From NCBI RefSeq assembly GCF_014084125.1, contig NZ_CP048405.1:1922001-1986000 (forward strand): 64,000 nt of DNA. Reading direction: 5' to 3'. This document shows positions 35,207-45,188 of the stretch, in pieces. The stretch is from Streptacidiphilus sp. PB12-B1b (lineage in GTDB: Bacteria; Actinomycetota; Actinomycetes; Streptomycetales; Streptomycetaceae). The position numbers and the translations under genes were made by a program. Position 1 is the first letter of the stretch. Each line of letters starts with the position of its first letter. Below the pieces are notes generated by a model. The model saw only the letters and a program-made list of their open reading frames with translations. It was not told the DNA's origin and did no database searches.

Positions 35207-36156
35207 TCAGACGGTTGCGCCGCGCCGCTCCAGGGCCTGCCGGTACAGCCGTCCGGCGCGGTAGGACGAACGGACGAGCGGTCCGGACATGACGCCCGCG
35301 AAGCCGATCTCCTCGGCCTCCTGCTGCAGCTCGACAAACTCCTGCGGCTTGACCCAGCGCTCCACGGGGTGGTGCCGGGGGAGGGGCGCAGGTACTGGGT
35401 GATGGTGATCAGCTCGCAGCCGGCCTGGTGCAGGTCGCGCAGGGCCTCGCTGACCTCCTCGCGTGTCTCGCCCATGCCGAGGATCACGTTGGACTTGGTG
35501 ACCAGGCCCACCGCCCGGGCCTCGGTGATCACGCTGAGCGAGCGCTCGTAGCGGAAGCCGGGGCGGATCCGCTTGAAGATCCGGGGCACGGTCTCGACGT
35601 TGTGCGCCAGCACCTGCGGACGCGAGGAGAAGACCTCGGCCAGCTGCTCCGGCACCGCGTTGAAGTCCGGGATGAGCAGCTCGACGCCGGTCCGGCCGCT
35701 CTCGCGTTCGGCGGTGACGGCGTGGATCTGCCGGACCGTCTCGGCGTACAGCCAGGCGCCGCCGTCCTCCAGGTCGTCGCGGGCGACGCCGGTGATGGTG
35801 GCGTAGTTCAGGTCCATGGTGAGCACGGACTCGGCGACGCGGCGGGGCTCGTCGCGGTCGAACTCGGCCGGCTTGCCGGTGTCGATCTGGCAGAAGTCGC
35901 AGCGCCGGGTGCACTGGTCGCCGCCGATGAGGAAGGTCGCCTCCCGGTCCTCCCAGCATTCGAAGATGTTGGGGCAGCCGGCCTCCTGGCACACCGTGTG
36001 CAGGCCCTCGCGCTTCACCAGCGACTGCAGGGCGGTGTACTCGGGGCCCATCTTCGCCCGGGTCTTGATCCACTCCGGCTTGCGCTCGATGGGGGTCTCG
36101 CTGTTGCGGACCTCCAGACGCAGCATCTTCCGGCCGTCGGGTGCGACAGCGGACAC
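35207..36156 (-). CDS. lipA: Lipoyl synthase, one-base frameshift near C-terminus
   Basis: Radical SAM enzyme inserting two sulfurs into octanoyl groups on E2/H proteins. Both iron-sulfur motifs are visible: [12 protein letters not shown] and the SAM motif CTRRCDFC. The frame breaks after YLRPSP; adding one base to the GGGGG run at 35377-35381 (C on the coding strand) restores [20 protein letters not shown] and a 316-residue protein of normal length ending [13 protein letters not shown]. Because lipA is a core gene, a sequencing error is likely. lipB is immediately upstream, and the lipoylated E2 (sucB) and its E3 (lpdA) follow in the window. Confidence 0.9.
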
Positions 36157-36257
36157 GTAGCGGCTCCCTCAAGGTTGGCGTATTGCAATGTTGACCGACA
36201 GGCGGTGCCCCCAGGGTACGCCTGTACTTTCGCGGGTTCCGCCGGGCGTTGCTCCCG

Positions 36258-37190
36258 CTATCGAAGGGAGGGCTGCGCCGTCGCGGTCTCTTCGACGGCA
36301 ACAGCGCCGGCGGCCGCCTGATTCCCGCCCCGGTCGGACGCGTGTGCGGGCGTGTGTGCCGGGGCGGGCGTGGTGGCGGGTGCCGGGGCCGGTGCGCCTG
36401 CGGTGCCGGTGGCGGGGCCTGCGGTCAGCACCTCGCGCAGGTGCCGCTCGACCACCGGCAGCGCCTCGGAGACCGGGACGTCGCGGCCCAGCTCGGTGCT
36501 GAGCGAGCCCACGCCGGCGTCGCGGATGCCGCAGGGGATGATCCGGTCGAACCAGGTCATGTCCGGGTCGCAGTTGAGTGCGAAGCCGTGCATGGTCACC
36601 CCGCGGGCGACCCGCACCCCGATCGCGGTGAGCTTGCGGTCGTCGCCGCGCTGCCCGGCGTTGGAGGCGGCGTACTCCGGGCCGGCCAGCCGGGGGTCCA
36701 GGCCGAGCTTGGCGCCCATGCGCAGGGTCAGCGCTCCGACGTTCACCACCCGGTCGGCGTCCACGACCGCGTCCGGCAGCTCCTGGCCGAGCACCCAGAC
36801 GCCGCTGCGCCCCTCGATCCGGGTGGTTGCCACGCCGAACTCGGCGCAGGCTCGGATCAGGGCCTCCTCCAGCCGGCGGACGTAGGCGACCACGTCCATC
36901 GGCTGGTCCAGCTTGACGATCGGGTAGCCGATCAGCTGGCCGGGGCCGTGCCAGGTGATCTCGCCGCCGCGGGTCACCTCGACCACCGGGGTGCCGTCGA
37001 GCGGGCGGTCCTCGGGGCGGGTGCGGCGGCCGGCGGTGTAGACCGGCGGGTGTTCCAGGAGGAGGACGGTGTCCGGTATCTCGTCGGCGACCCGCAGGGC
37101 GTGCAGCCGCAGCTGCTCGGCCAGGGCCTCCTCGTACGGGACCGCGCGCTCGCCGATGCCCAGGTGTACAAAACGCAGCTCGCCGCTCAC
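36258..37190 (-). CDS. lipB: Octanoyltransferase (lipoate biosynthesis)
   Basis: 310 residues from GTG AGC GGC GAG; the long upstream frame is non-coding. It moves octanoate from ACP to the lipoyl lysine of E2/H proteins. The family core is present: [22 protein letters not shown], the catalytic Lys in [20 protein letters not shown] and Cys in [13 protein letters not shown]. The last 60 residues are an Ala/Pro-rich tail beyond the usual end. 101 bases before lipA. Confidence 0.93.
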   Translation of the reverse strand: MSGELRFVHLGIGERAVPYEEALAEQLRLHALRVADEIPDTVLLLEHPPVYTAGRRTRPEDRPLDGTPVVEVTRGGEITWHGPGQLIGYPIVKLDQPMDVVAYVRRLEEALIRACAEFGVATTRIEGRSGVWVLGQELPDAVVDADRVVNVGALTLRMGAKLGLDPRLAGPEYAASNAGQRGDDRKLTAIGVRVARGVTMHGFALNCDPDMTWFDRIIPCGIRDAGVGSLSTELGRDVPVSEALPVVERHLREVLTAGPATGTAGAPAPAPATTPAPAHTPAHASDRGGNQAAAGAVAVEETATAQPSLR

Positions 37191-37313
37191 CAGGTGCCGC
37201 CCCTTCAGGCCGTTCTGTCGTTCTCCTGTCGGCAACTGTACGGCGGCGCGGACGGGCACCGGGAGCACGGGCGACAGGGGTGGGGTGACAGAAGTCAGAT
37301 GACAGGGGCGGGA

Positions 37314-37335
37314 TGACAGATATTGAAATCTGTCA
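37314..37335. promoter_or_regulatory. Perfect inverted repeat, likely TetR operator
   Basis: TGACAGAT-attgaa-ATCTGTCA, perfect 8-bp arms, 46 bases before the aldo/keto reductase start. More TGACAG copies lie at about 37286, 37299 and 37313. The TetR gene that follows the reductase is the likely ligand-controlled repressor. Confidence 0.6.
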
Positions 37336-37380
37336 GTGCATAGTCCATAGTTGTCATCACGTACTCGAAAGGATTCCCCC

Positions 37381-38382
<1,002 letters not shown>

Positions 38383-38442
38383 CAGCACGGCGGCCGTGGC
38401 GGCAGCCGGTACGTCACAGCGAGAGGCGGGGCCGTAGCGGTC

Positions 38443-39030
38443 ATGGCGGAAACAGCGCTCACCACGGAGCAGATCCTGGAGGCGGCGGAGGACGTCCTGC
38501 GCCGCTTCGGCCCCGCCAAGGCCACGGTCGTGGACGTGGCCCGGGCGCTGGGCGTCAGCCATGGCACGGTCTACCGGCACTTCCCGAGCAAGGCCGCGCT
38601 GCGGGACGCGGTCACCCGCAACTGGCTGGACCGCGCCCATGCCGCGCTGCCCGCCGTCGCCACCGGTCCGCAGCCGCCCGACCGGCGGCTGCGGATCTGG
38701 CTGGAGACCCTGTTCGAGGCCAAGCGGCACAAGGCCCTGGACGACCCGGAGCTGTTCGAGACGTTCTCGGTGCTGGCGAACGAGAGCAGTGCTCTCGTCG
38801 ATGAGCACCTGATGGTTCTGGAAGCACAGCTCGCGGCGATCATCGCGGAGGGCCAGGACGACGGCCTCTTCGCCGCCGGCGAGGACCCGAGGACCCTGGC
38901 CCGCGCGGTGTTCCAGGCCACCTCCCGGTTCCACGATCCGGGATACGCCGCCGCCTGGGCCGCCCCCGGCGCCGAGGCCGAGCTGGGCTCCCTGGTGGAC
39001 CTGCTGCTGCGCGGCCTCGCCCGCGCCTGA
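38443..39030 (+). CDS. TetR-family transcriptional regulator
   Basis: 195 residues. The N-terminal HTH is TTEQILEAAEDVLRRFGPAKATVVDVARALGVSHGTVYRHFPSKAALRDAV. The C-terminal ligand domain is diverged. It lies 60 bases after the aldo/keto reductase, whose promoter carries a perfect inverted repeat, so it most likely regulates that gene and itself. Confidence 0.88.
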   Translation: MAETALTTEQILEAAEDVLRRFGPAKATVVDVARALGVSHGTVYRHFPSKAALRDAVTRNWLDRAHAALPAVATGPQPPDRRLRIWLETLFEAKRHKALDDPELFETFSVLANESSALVDEHLMVLEAQLAAIIAEGQDDGLFAAGEDPRTLARAVFQATSRFHDPGYAAAWAAPGAEAELGSLVDLLLRGLARA

Positions 39031-39074
39031 GCGCGAGCGCCCCGGCGCACCCACGCAGGGCCGTGCTGTCCCCG

Positions 39075-39100
39075 GATCGGGCGGTCCTTGTCACCCGATC
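39075..39100. promoter_or_regulatory. Inverted repeat between TetR and NsdA-like genes
   Basis: GATCGGG, 12 bases, CCCGATC. It could be a weak terminator for the TetR gene or an operator for the next one. The rest of 39031-39235 shows no gene. Confidence 0.35.
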
Positions 39101-39235
39101 GGACGAACGCACAGGCGTACTCGGCCATACGGGGCAAATGCTCGCTACATTCGCGCCGTTCCCGTAGGGAGCTCGCGGCGTACTCCGGGGAGCGCATCCC
39201 CCGGGAGCGGCGGGCACCCGGAAGGTGTGTGGCAT

Positions 39236-41056
39236 ATGCCCCAACGGCCAGTAACCGACCGGCCGACGACCGAGCCGCGACCGGACCGCCCCGCGGTTCC
39301 GGATCGGTCCCGACCCGTCGACCAGCGGATCAGCCCGACCCGGGCTCTGGAGTCACCCGCGAGCCCGTCCGCCCCGGCGAGCCCCGGCTCGCCCAGGCCC
39401 GCCGCCGGACGTCCGCACGAACAGAGACCCCGCGACCCGCGCGCGGGCGACCCGCGTACCGGCGACCCGCGTACCGGCGACCCCAGGGCCGGCGACCAGC
39501 GCGCCGCCGACCAGCGCTCCCAGAACCAGCGGCTCTCCGCCCTGATCGAGGAGGCGGGCTTCTCGCACGCCGGGCTGGCCCGTCGGGTCGACCAGCTCGG
39601 CATCGAGCACGGCCTCGACCTGCGCTACGACAAGACCTCGGTCACCCGCTGGCTGCGCGGCCAGCAGCCCCGGGGCGCCACCCCGGCGCTGATCGCCGAG
39701 GTCTTCACCCGCCGCCTGGGCCGCCGGCTGTCCGCGCAGGACCTCGGCCTGGACGCCTGCGCCCCGGTCTACGCGGGCCTGGAGTTCGCCGAGTCGCCCG
39801 CCGAGGCGGTGGACATCGTCAGCAGCATGTGGCGCAAGGACACCGGCGTCCACTCCGAGCTGCGCCGCATCGCCTTCACCCCGGCCGGGCTGGTCGTGCC
39901 CAGCCGCGACTGGCTGATCGGCCGCAGCGACGACCGGGTCGCCCGGGAGACCTCCCAGGACCTGGGCGTCGCCCCCTCCGCGCGGCTCCCGCTGCGCCCC
40001 GGCGGGCCCGGCGCCCCCGGTACGGCCGGGCCGGGCGGAACCCCCAGCGGAAACGTCCCGCCGCAGTCCCGCCGCCCGCTGGTCAGTGGCACCGACCCGG
40101 GCCCGCTCACCGGGCAGCTGCCGCCCCCGCCCCCGCCGCGCGGCCTGCAGCGCGTCGGGCGCGGCGACGTGGCCGCCGTCCGCGCCGTCGGCGACCTGTT
40201 CCGCTCGCTGGACAACGCCTACGGCGGCGGCCACGCCCGGCAGGCGCTGATCCGCTACCTGGAGAGCGAGGCCGAGCCGATGCTGCGCGGCCGCTACAAC
40301 GAGGCCATCGGCCGCTCCCTGTTCGGCGCGGTCGCCGACCTCACCCGGCTGGCCGGCTGGACCTCGTACGACATCGGCGCGCACGGGCTGGCCCAGCGCT
40401 ACTTCGTCCAGGCGCTGCGGCTGGCCCAGGCCGCCAACGACCGGCTCTACGGCGGCTACGTGCTGGTCACCATGAGCCGCCAGGCCGTCTACCTGGGCCA
40501 CGGCCGGGAGGCGGTGCAGCTCGCCCGGGTCGCCCAGCAGGGCGTCGGCGCGGTCGCGCCCACCACCGTGCAGGCCCTGATGCACGCCGCCGAGGCGCGC
40601 GGGCACGGCCTGATCGGCGACGCCCGCTCCTGCACCACCGCGCTGGTCCGGGCCGAACGGGCGCTGCAGGCCGCCCGCCCCGGCGACGAACTGCCCAGCT
40701 GGGCGCGGTTCTTCGACGAGGCCCAGCTCGCCGACGAGTTCGGCCACTGCTACCGCGACCTGCAGCAGTGGCGCCCCTGCGCCCAGCACGCGGAGCGCTC
40801 GCTGCGGCTGCGCACCGCCCCCTACGCCCGCAGCCGGGTCTTCTGCCGGACGGTGCTGGCCACCGCCCGGCTCGGCATGGGCGAGGTGGACGAGGCGTGC
40901 GCGGCGGCCACCGAGGCGCTGCGCGGGGCCTCGGAGATGCGATCGCTGCGGGCGGTGGAGTACCTCCGCGAGTTCAGCCGCAGGCTGGCCCCGTACCGGG
41001 GCAATGCCGCGGTGCGGGCCTTCGAGGAGGCCGCGCACGGGGCCGGGGTGATCTGA
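39236..41056 (+). CDS. NsdA/NsdB-like regulator with TPR-type helical repeats
   Basis: 606 residues from ATG CCC CAA CGG. A disordered Pro/Arg-rich N-terminus carries five tandem pentapeptides (GDPRA, GDPRT, GDPRT, GDPRA, GDQRA). An HTH-like domain at about 95-150 (LSALIEEAGFSHAGLARRVD and VTRWLRGQQPRG) precedes a TPR-like helical region from about 300. The layout and sequence style match the NsdA/NsdB family of Streptomyces, which restrains differentiation and antibiotic production. Target genes are unknown. ATG at 39236 has GGAAGG upstream; GTG at 39227 is the alternative. Confidence 0.7.
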   Translation: MPQRPVTDRPTTEPRPDRPAVPDRSRPVDQRISPTRALESPASPSAPASPGSPRPAAGRPHEQRPRDPRAGDPRTGDPRTGDPRAGDQRAADQRSQNQRLSALIEEAGFSHAGLARRVDQLGIEHGLDLRYDKTSVTRWLRGQQPRGATPALIAEVFTRRLGRRLSAQDLGLDACAPVYAGLEFAESPAEAVDIVSSMWRKDTGVHSELRRIAFTPAGLVVPSRDWLIGRSDDRVARETSQDLGVAPSARLPLRPGGPGAPGTAGPGGTPSGNVPPQSRRPLVSGTDPGPLTGQLPPPPPPRGLQRVGRGDVAAVRAVGDLFRSLDNAYGGGHARQALIRYLESEAEPMLRGRYNEAIGRSLFGAVADLTRLAGWTSYDIGAHGLAQRYFVQALRLAQAANDRLYGGYVLVTMSRQAVYLGHGREAVQLARVAQQGVGAVAPTTVQALMHAAEARGHGLIGDARSCTTALVRAERALQAARPGDELPSWARFFDEAQLADEFGHCYRDLQQWRPCAQHAERSLRLRTAPYARSRVFCRTVLATARLGMGEVDEACAAATEALRGASEMRSLRAVEYLREFSRRLAPYRGNAAVRAFEEAAHGAGVI

Positions 41057-41227
41057 GCGGGGGGCCGCGCCAGGGTCGGGCTGGGGTCGGGCCGGGGCCG
41101 CGCCAACGTCGGGCCGGGGCCGCCCGCGCCCGGCGCCACGGGCCTGCGGCGGTGCGCGTACGGGGGCGCGCCGCCGCAGCACGGCCGGGCCGGGCCGCCG
41201 GACGGCCGCCCGGCCGGTCAGGCGCCG

Positions 41228-42667
41228 TCAGGCCGCCAGGCCGGTCTCCACCACCGTCCCGGCCAGCCCCAGGTCCTGCAGGACGGCCGCCGCCGCCCGC
41301 TGCCCGGACGCCAGCGCCCCCTGTGCGCTGCTGGTCTCCCGGTGGTCCCCGCACACGTACAGGCCGCGCAGCACCCGCACCGGGCGGCGGAAGTGGTGCG
41401 GCGGCGGCATGGCCGGCAGGGCGTCCGGCAGGTGGCGTACGGCCAGGAACTCCCAGCCGCTGCTGTCCGCCCCGTACAGCCGCCCCAGGCGGCGGCGGAC
41501 CAGCGGTTCCAGGGCCTCCGGGCCGTCCGGGCCGTAGGAGCGGCGGCCCAGCACGGTCGAGGCGACCAGCGCCGCGCCGCCGGGCGCGTAGGACCGGTCG
41601 ATCTCGGTGAGCACCAGGGCGTGCGACAGCGGCTCGCCGGGGTCCGCGTCCAGCAGCAGCCGCGGCTCGGGACAGGGCGACTCGGCCGCGGCGTGGTAGT
41701 AGGTGGTGACCGGGTGGTGGCGGGGCTGGTGCAGCCCGGGCAGCAGCCCGCCGGCGCTGCGCGCGTCGGTGGCGATCACCACCGCCCGGCAGCCGAAGCG
41801 GCCGTGCCGCTCGGTGTCCACCCCGTCCGCCGACACCGAGCGGACCCGCACGCCCAGCTGGACCGTCCCGGCGGGCAGGCCCTCGGCCAGTTGCAGCGGC
41901 ACGGCGCCGACGCCGCCCGCGGGCAGGCACAGCCGCCCCCGGGCGTAGCCGCGCAGCGCCAGGTCGGCCACCCTGCTGCTGGTCCCCAGCTCGGGATCGC
42001 CCAGCAGGGCCACCAGCAGCGGGCGGATGAAGCCGTCCAGGGTGCGGGCGGGGATGCCGCGCTCGGCGAGCGCCCGGGCGGTGGTGTGCTCGGGGCGGGC
42101 CAGCAGCCGCTCCGTGGGCGTGGCCGCCAGCCTGGCCAGGGCTGCGCCCAGCCGGGCGCGGTCCCAGGGGCCGCCGATCGGCGCCCGGGAGGCGCTCAGC
42201 GCCAGCCGGGGGACGGTCGGCGGGCCGACCCGGTAGCGGCGGCCGTGCCGGTTCACCAGGACGTCCGGGGTGAGCGCGCGCAGGTCGAGCCGGTGCAGGT
42301 CGAGGGCGTCGCCGAGGTCGGGGAAGGACGTGTTCAGCAGGTGCGCGCCGTGGTCCAGGCGGAAGCCCCGGTGCTCGTGGGCCGCCATCCGGCCGCCGAT
42401 CCGGTCGGCGGCCTCTAGGACCGTGACCTCGGCCCCGGCGGCGGCCAGCCGCCGGGCCGCGGCCAGCCCGGCGACCCCGGCTCCGACGACCACCACGTCG
42501 GCCCGGCGCCGGTGCGGCCGGCGTGCGGACTGCGCCGGCTGGCCCTGCGGGTGCTGCTGGAACTGCGGGGGGTGCTGCGCGTGCTGGTGGTTCTGCTGGT
42601 ACGGGGACTGCTGGCCCTGCTCGGGCTGGTGCTGCGGGGGCTGGTGGAGCGGTGTGGGTGCAGGCAC
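41228..42667 (-). CDS. FAD-dependent oxidoreductase (flavin amine oxidase family)
   Basis: 479 residues from a GTG behind GGAGGGAG, which overrides upstream ATGs. A Gln/His/Pro-rich N-terminal 50 residues precedes the dinucleotide fold VVVVGAGVAGLAAARRLAAAG and the family motif ADRIGGRMAAHEHRG. The C-terminus LYVCGDHRETSSAQGALASG binds the flavin. It probably oxidises an amine or a carotenoid-like substrate; the target is unknown. Stand-alone gene. Confidence 0.85.
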   Translation of the reverse strand: MPAPTPLHQPPQHQPEQGQQSPYQQNHQHAQHPPQFQQHPQGQPAQSARRPHRRRADVVVVGAGVAGLAAARRLAAAGAEVTVLEAADRIGGRMAAHEHRGFRLDHGAHLLNTSFPDLGDALDLHRLDLRALTPDVLVNRHGRRYRVGPPTVPRLALSASRAPIGGPWDRARLGAALARLAATPTERLLARPEHTTARALAERGIPARTLDGFIRPLLVALLGDPELGTSSRVADLALRGYARGRLCLPAGGVGAVPLQLAEGLPAGTVQLGVRVRSVSADGVDTERHGRFGCRAVVIATDARSAGGLLPGLHQPRHHPVTTYYHAAAESPCPEPRLLLDADPGEPLSHALVLTEIDRSYAPGGAALVASTVLGRRSYGPDGPEALEPLVRRRLGRLYGADSSGWEFLAVRHLPDALPAMPPPHHFRRPVRVLRGLYVCGDHRETSSAQGALASGQRAAAAVLQDLGLAGTVVETGLAA

Positions 42668-42980
42668 GGGGTGGCTCCCTCCGTGGCCCGACCCGCGGCA
42701 CTCTCCACTGGCCATCGACACTGGCCGTCGGCGCGGGTCGCGGCCGGCTTCTCGAGGTGATGCCCCGTCAGGCCGGGTGTCAGACAGGGGAATCCGGCCG
42801 ACGGCGGCAGCCGCGCGGGTTCCGGTCACGGAGCGTGTCCGGAAGTGGACGCACGGCTGCGCCCTGTCACGGAGTGCTTCTGTGCGCCCCGCGAATGCCC
42901 CCCTGCGCCCGTCGGCCGACTCGTCCGCGCTCCCCGCGCTCCGGCTGCGCCGGGGCGGAGGCGGGAGCCCGGCGCTCCGT
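42668..42980. other. Intergenic region upstream of FAD oxidoreductase gene
   Basis: 313 bases with no supported gene. Long open frames here are extensions of the neighbour and lack an RBS. It includes a GC-rich run of about 42925-42980 after the TIGR01777 gene. Confidence 0.5.
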
Positions 42981-43880
42981 TCAGCGGGCGGCCAGGATCG
43001 CCTGCTCGACGGTGGTGTCGGTGAACCGGAAGCCGGAGTCCAGCAGCCGCCCGGGCACCACCCGGTGGCTGCCGACGACCTCCACGGCCATCTCGCCCAG
43101 GGCCGCCTTGAGCACCGCCTCGGGCACGCCGAACAGCGTCGGCCGGTGCAGCACCCGCCCCATCGCCGCGGTCACCTCGGCGTTGGTGACCGGGACCGGC
43201 GCGGTCAGGTTCACCGGGCCGCGCAGCTCCTCGGTGTCGATGATGTGCCGCAGGGCGGCCACCTCGTCCCGCAGCGAGATGTAGCTCCAGTACTGCCGCC
43301 CGCTGCCCAGCCGCCCGCCGAGGCCCAGCGAGAACACCGGGAACAGCTTGCCCCAGGCGCCCCCGCCGCTGCCGACGACCAGCCCGGTGCGGGCGTACGC
43401 CACCCGGATGCCGGCCGCCACGGCGGGCGCGGCCGCCTCCTCCCACTCGACGCAGACCCCGGCCAGGAAGTCGTCCCCGGCGGGCGCGGACTCGTCGATG
43501 ACGGTGCTGCCGGTCTGCCCGTAGTAGCCCACGGCCGATCCGCTCACCAGCACCTTCGGCGGGGCGTCCTGCTCCGCCAGGGCCCGGGCCAGGGCGCCGG
43601 TGCCCAGGACCCGGCTGTCGCGGATCTCCTGCTTGTAGCCGTCGGTCCAGCGCCGGTCGCCGACGCCGGCCCCGGCCAGGTTCACCACGGCGTCCAGGCC
43701 CTCCAGCCGCTTGCGGTCGAGCTGCCGCAGCCGGGGGTTCCATCTGACCTCGACGCTGCCGTCGGGGCGTTCGGTCGGCGTCCGCCGCACCAGTCGTACC
43801 ACCTGGTGGCCGTCGTCCAGCAGCGAGCGGACGAGGGCGGAGCCGATGAGGCCGGTCGAGCCGGTGACTGCGATACGCAT
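42981..43880 (-). CDS. TIGR01777-family epimerase-like SDR protein
   Basis: 299 residues. Rossmann motif VTGSTGLIGSALV at the N-terminus, then VRWNPRLRQLD, VVNLAGAGVGDRRW and VSGSAVGYYG. The C-terminal domain (MAVEVVGSHRVVPGRLLDSGF) is the DUF1731 part typical of the family (E. coli YfcH). NAD(P) binding is certain, reaction unknown. Divergent from the GNAT gene. Confidence 0.9.
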   Translation of the reverse strand: MRIAVTGSTGLIGSALVRSLLDDGHQVVRLVRRTPTERPDGSVEVRWNPRLRQLDRKRLEGLDAVVNLAGAGVGDRRWTDGYKQEIRDSRVLGTGALARALAEQDAPPKVLVSGSAVGYYGQTGSTVIDESAPAGDDFLAGVCVEWEEAAAPAVAAGIRVAYARTGLVVGSGGGAWGKLFPVFSLGLGGRLGSGRQYWSYISLRDEVAALRHIIDTEELRGPVNLTAPVPVTNAEVTAAMGRVLHRPTLFGVPEAVLKAALGEMAVEVVGSHRVVPGRLLDSGFRFTDTTVEQAILAAR

Positions 43881-43924
43881 GCTGACATCCTCTCAGCCCG
43901 GGCGGTGATCGTAGTCTGGTGGAC

Positions 43925-44428
43925 ATGTCCGACACGCTGCACACCCGAACCGCCCGACCCGAGGACGGCCCGCGCCTGTACGCCCTGGACCACGCCGCCT
44001 GGTCCACGCTGAGCGAGGTCGCCGAGCGCTCGGCGCCGCCCACCGCGGACAGCACGGTCTTCGACGAGCGCCACCGGCCGGACGACTACCTGGTCGCGGA
44101 GGACGGCGGTGAGCTGGTCGGCTACATCCGGCTGGTACCGCCGACCCCGCTGCCCAGCAACGCCCACGTCCGGCAGATCTCCGGGCTGGCGGTGGACGAC
44201 GCGGCCCGCGGGCGCGGGGTCGGCCGGGCGCTGGTGGCGGCCGCGGTGGAGCGGGCGCGCGGGCTCGGCGCGCGCCGGGTCACCCTGCGCGTCCTCGGCC
44301 ACAACACCCCGGCCCGCAGGCTGTACGAGTCGGCGGGCTTCGTGGTCGAGGGGCTGAGCCCGGGGGAGTTCTGCCTGGACGGGCGCTATGTGGACGACGT
44401 CCTCATGGGCCTGACCCTGGACGGCTGA
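43925..44428 (+). CDS. GNAT-family N-acetyltransferase
   Basis: 167 residues from ATG TCC GAC. The acetyl-CoA motif is VDDAARGRGVGRALVAAAVERA, followed by VLGHNTPARRLYESAGFV, typical of RimI-like GNATs. Substrate unknown. 3' end faces the DUF4240 gene. Confidence 0.88.
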   Translation: MSDTLHTRTARPEDGPRLYALDHAAWSTLSEVAERSAPPTADSTVFDERHRPDDYLVAEDGGELVGYIRLVPPTPLPSNAHVRQISGLAVDDAARGRGVGRALVAAAVERARGLGARRVTLRVLGHNTPARRLYESAGFVVEGLSPGEFCLDGRYVDDVLMGLTLDG

Positions 44429-44452
44429 GCGCTGACCGCTGACCGCTGACGA

Positions 44453-44490
44453 CTGTCAGATGTCGGCTGACAGATGCTGACATCTGTCAG
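44453..44490. terminator. Bidirectional hairpin with TGACAGAT-type arms
   Basis: CTGACAGATG-ctga-CATCTGTCAG (44467-44490) is a perfect 10-bp stem that overlaps the DUF4240 stop codon; a further CTGTCAG at 44453-44459 offers an alternative pairing. It serves as the terminator of convergent genes, but its arms match the operator at 37314-37335. Confidence 0.65.
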
Positions 44491-45008
44491 CTGCCATAGC
44501 GCTCCCACAGTCGGGGGAAACGTTCCTCCATGATCCCGGCGTCGTCGAAGTCGAACACCGTGCCCAACGGCTCGGCGGGCTTCGGCGACAGCCCGAGGCC
44601 CGGCAGGGGCATCCCGGTCAGCTGCTCGTGGGCCCGGTCGGCGGCGTCGCCCAGCTCCTCCGCGTCGCCGTCCACCTCCTCGTCGAAGTCCGGGACGAGG
44701 TCGGCCAGGCTGTCCGGATCGGCCAGCGCGCCCTCGAACACCTCCCGGCCCTGGCCGATCAGCCAGCAGCAGAAGTAGTCGAAGGCGTCGTCCCCCGCGC
44801 CGCCCAGCAGCAGGTCGGCGGCGCCCCACAGGTCCCAGCGCCAGGCGCGGGCCAGCCGCGCCTCGAACAGCCGGGCGAAGTCGATCACCTCGTCCGGCGT
44901 CAGCCCCACCAGCCGCTCCACCAGCAGGTCGGCCTGTTCGACCGGGTCGTCCTGAGCCGCCTCACGCGTCTCGTCAATCAGTTGCCAGAACTCCGTCTCG
45001 TCCGTCAC
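44487..45008 (-). CDS. DUF4240 protein
   Basis: 173 residues, acidic. Begins MTDETEFWQLIDETREAAQD and continues LFEARLARAWRWDLWGAADLLLGGAGDDAFDYFCCWL, the DUF4240 signature. No membrane segment. Function unknown; such proteins are widespread in actinobacteria. Confidence 0.85.
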   Translation of the reverse strand: MTDETEFWQLIDETREAAQDDPVEQADLLVERLVGLTPDEVIDFARLFEARLARAWRWDLWGAADLLLGGAGDDAFDYFCCWLIGQGREVFEGALADPDSLADLVPDFDEEVDGDAEELGDAADRAHEQLTGMPLPGLGLSPKPAEPLGTVFDFDDAGIMEERFPRLWERYGS

Positions 45009-45096
45009 ACCCCCAGCATCGCCGTCCCGGCCCCCGCGCGCACGGGAAATGCGCCGTGCGGGCGCGGCAGTCCGGCCGCGGGCACTGCCGCCGGAA

Positions 45097-45142
45097 GCGC
45101 CGCTGCCCCCGCCCCGCCGAAGCGGGACAGGGGCAGCGGCGC
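45097..45142 (-). terminator. Terminator after sucB
   Basis: GCGCCGCTGCCCC (45097-45109) pairs perfectly with GGGGCAGCGGCGC (45130-45142) downstream of the sucB stop. Confidence 0.8.
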
Positions 45143-45188
45143 CGGGGCCGTGCGGTCCGGACGGGCCGGTGCAGGGCTCCTGCGGGTG

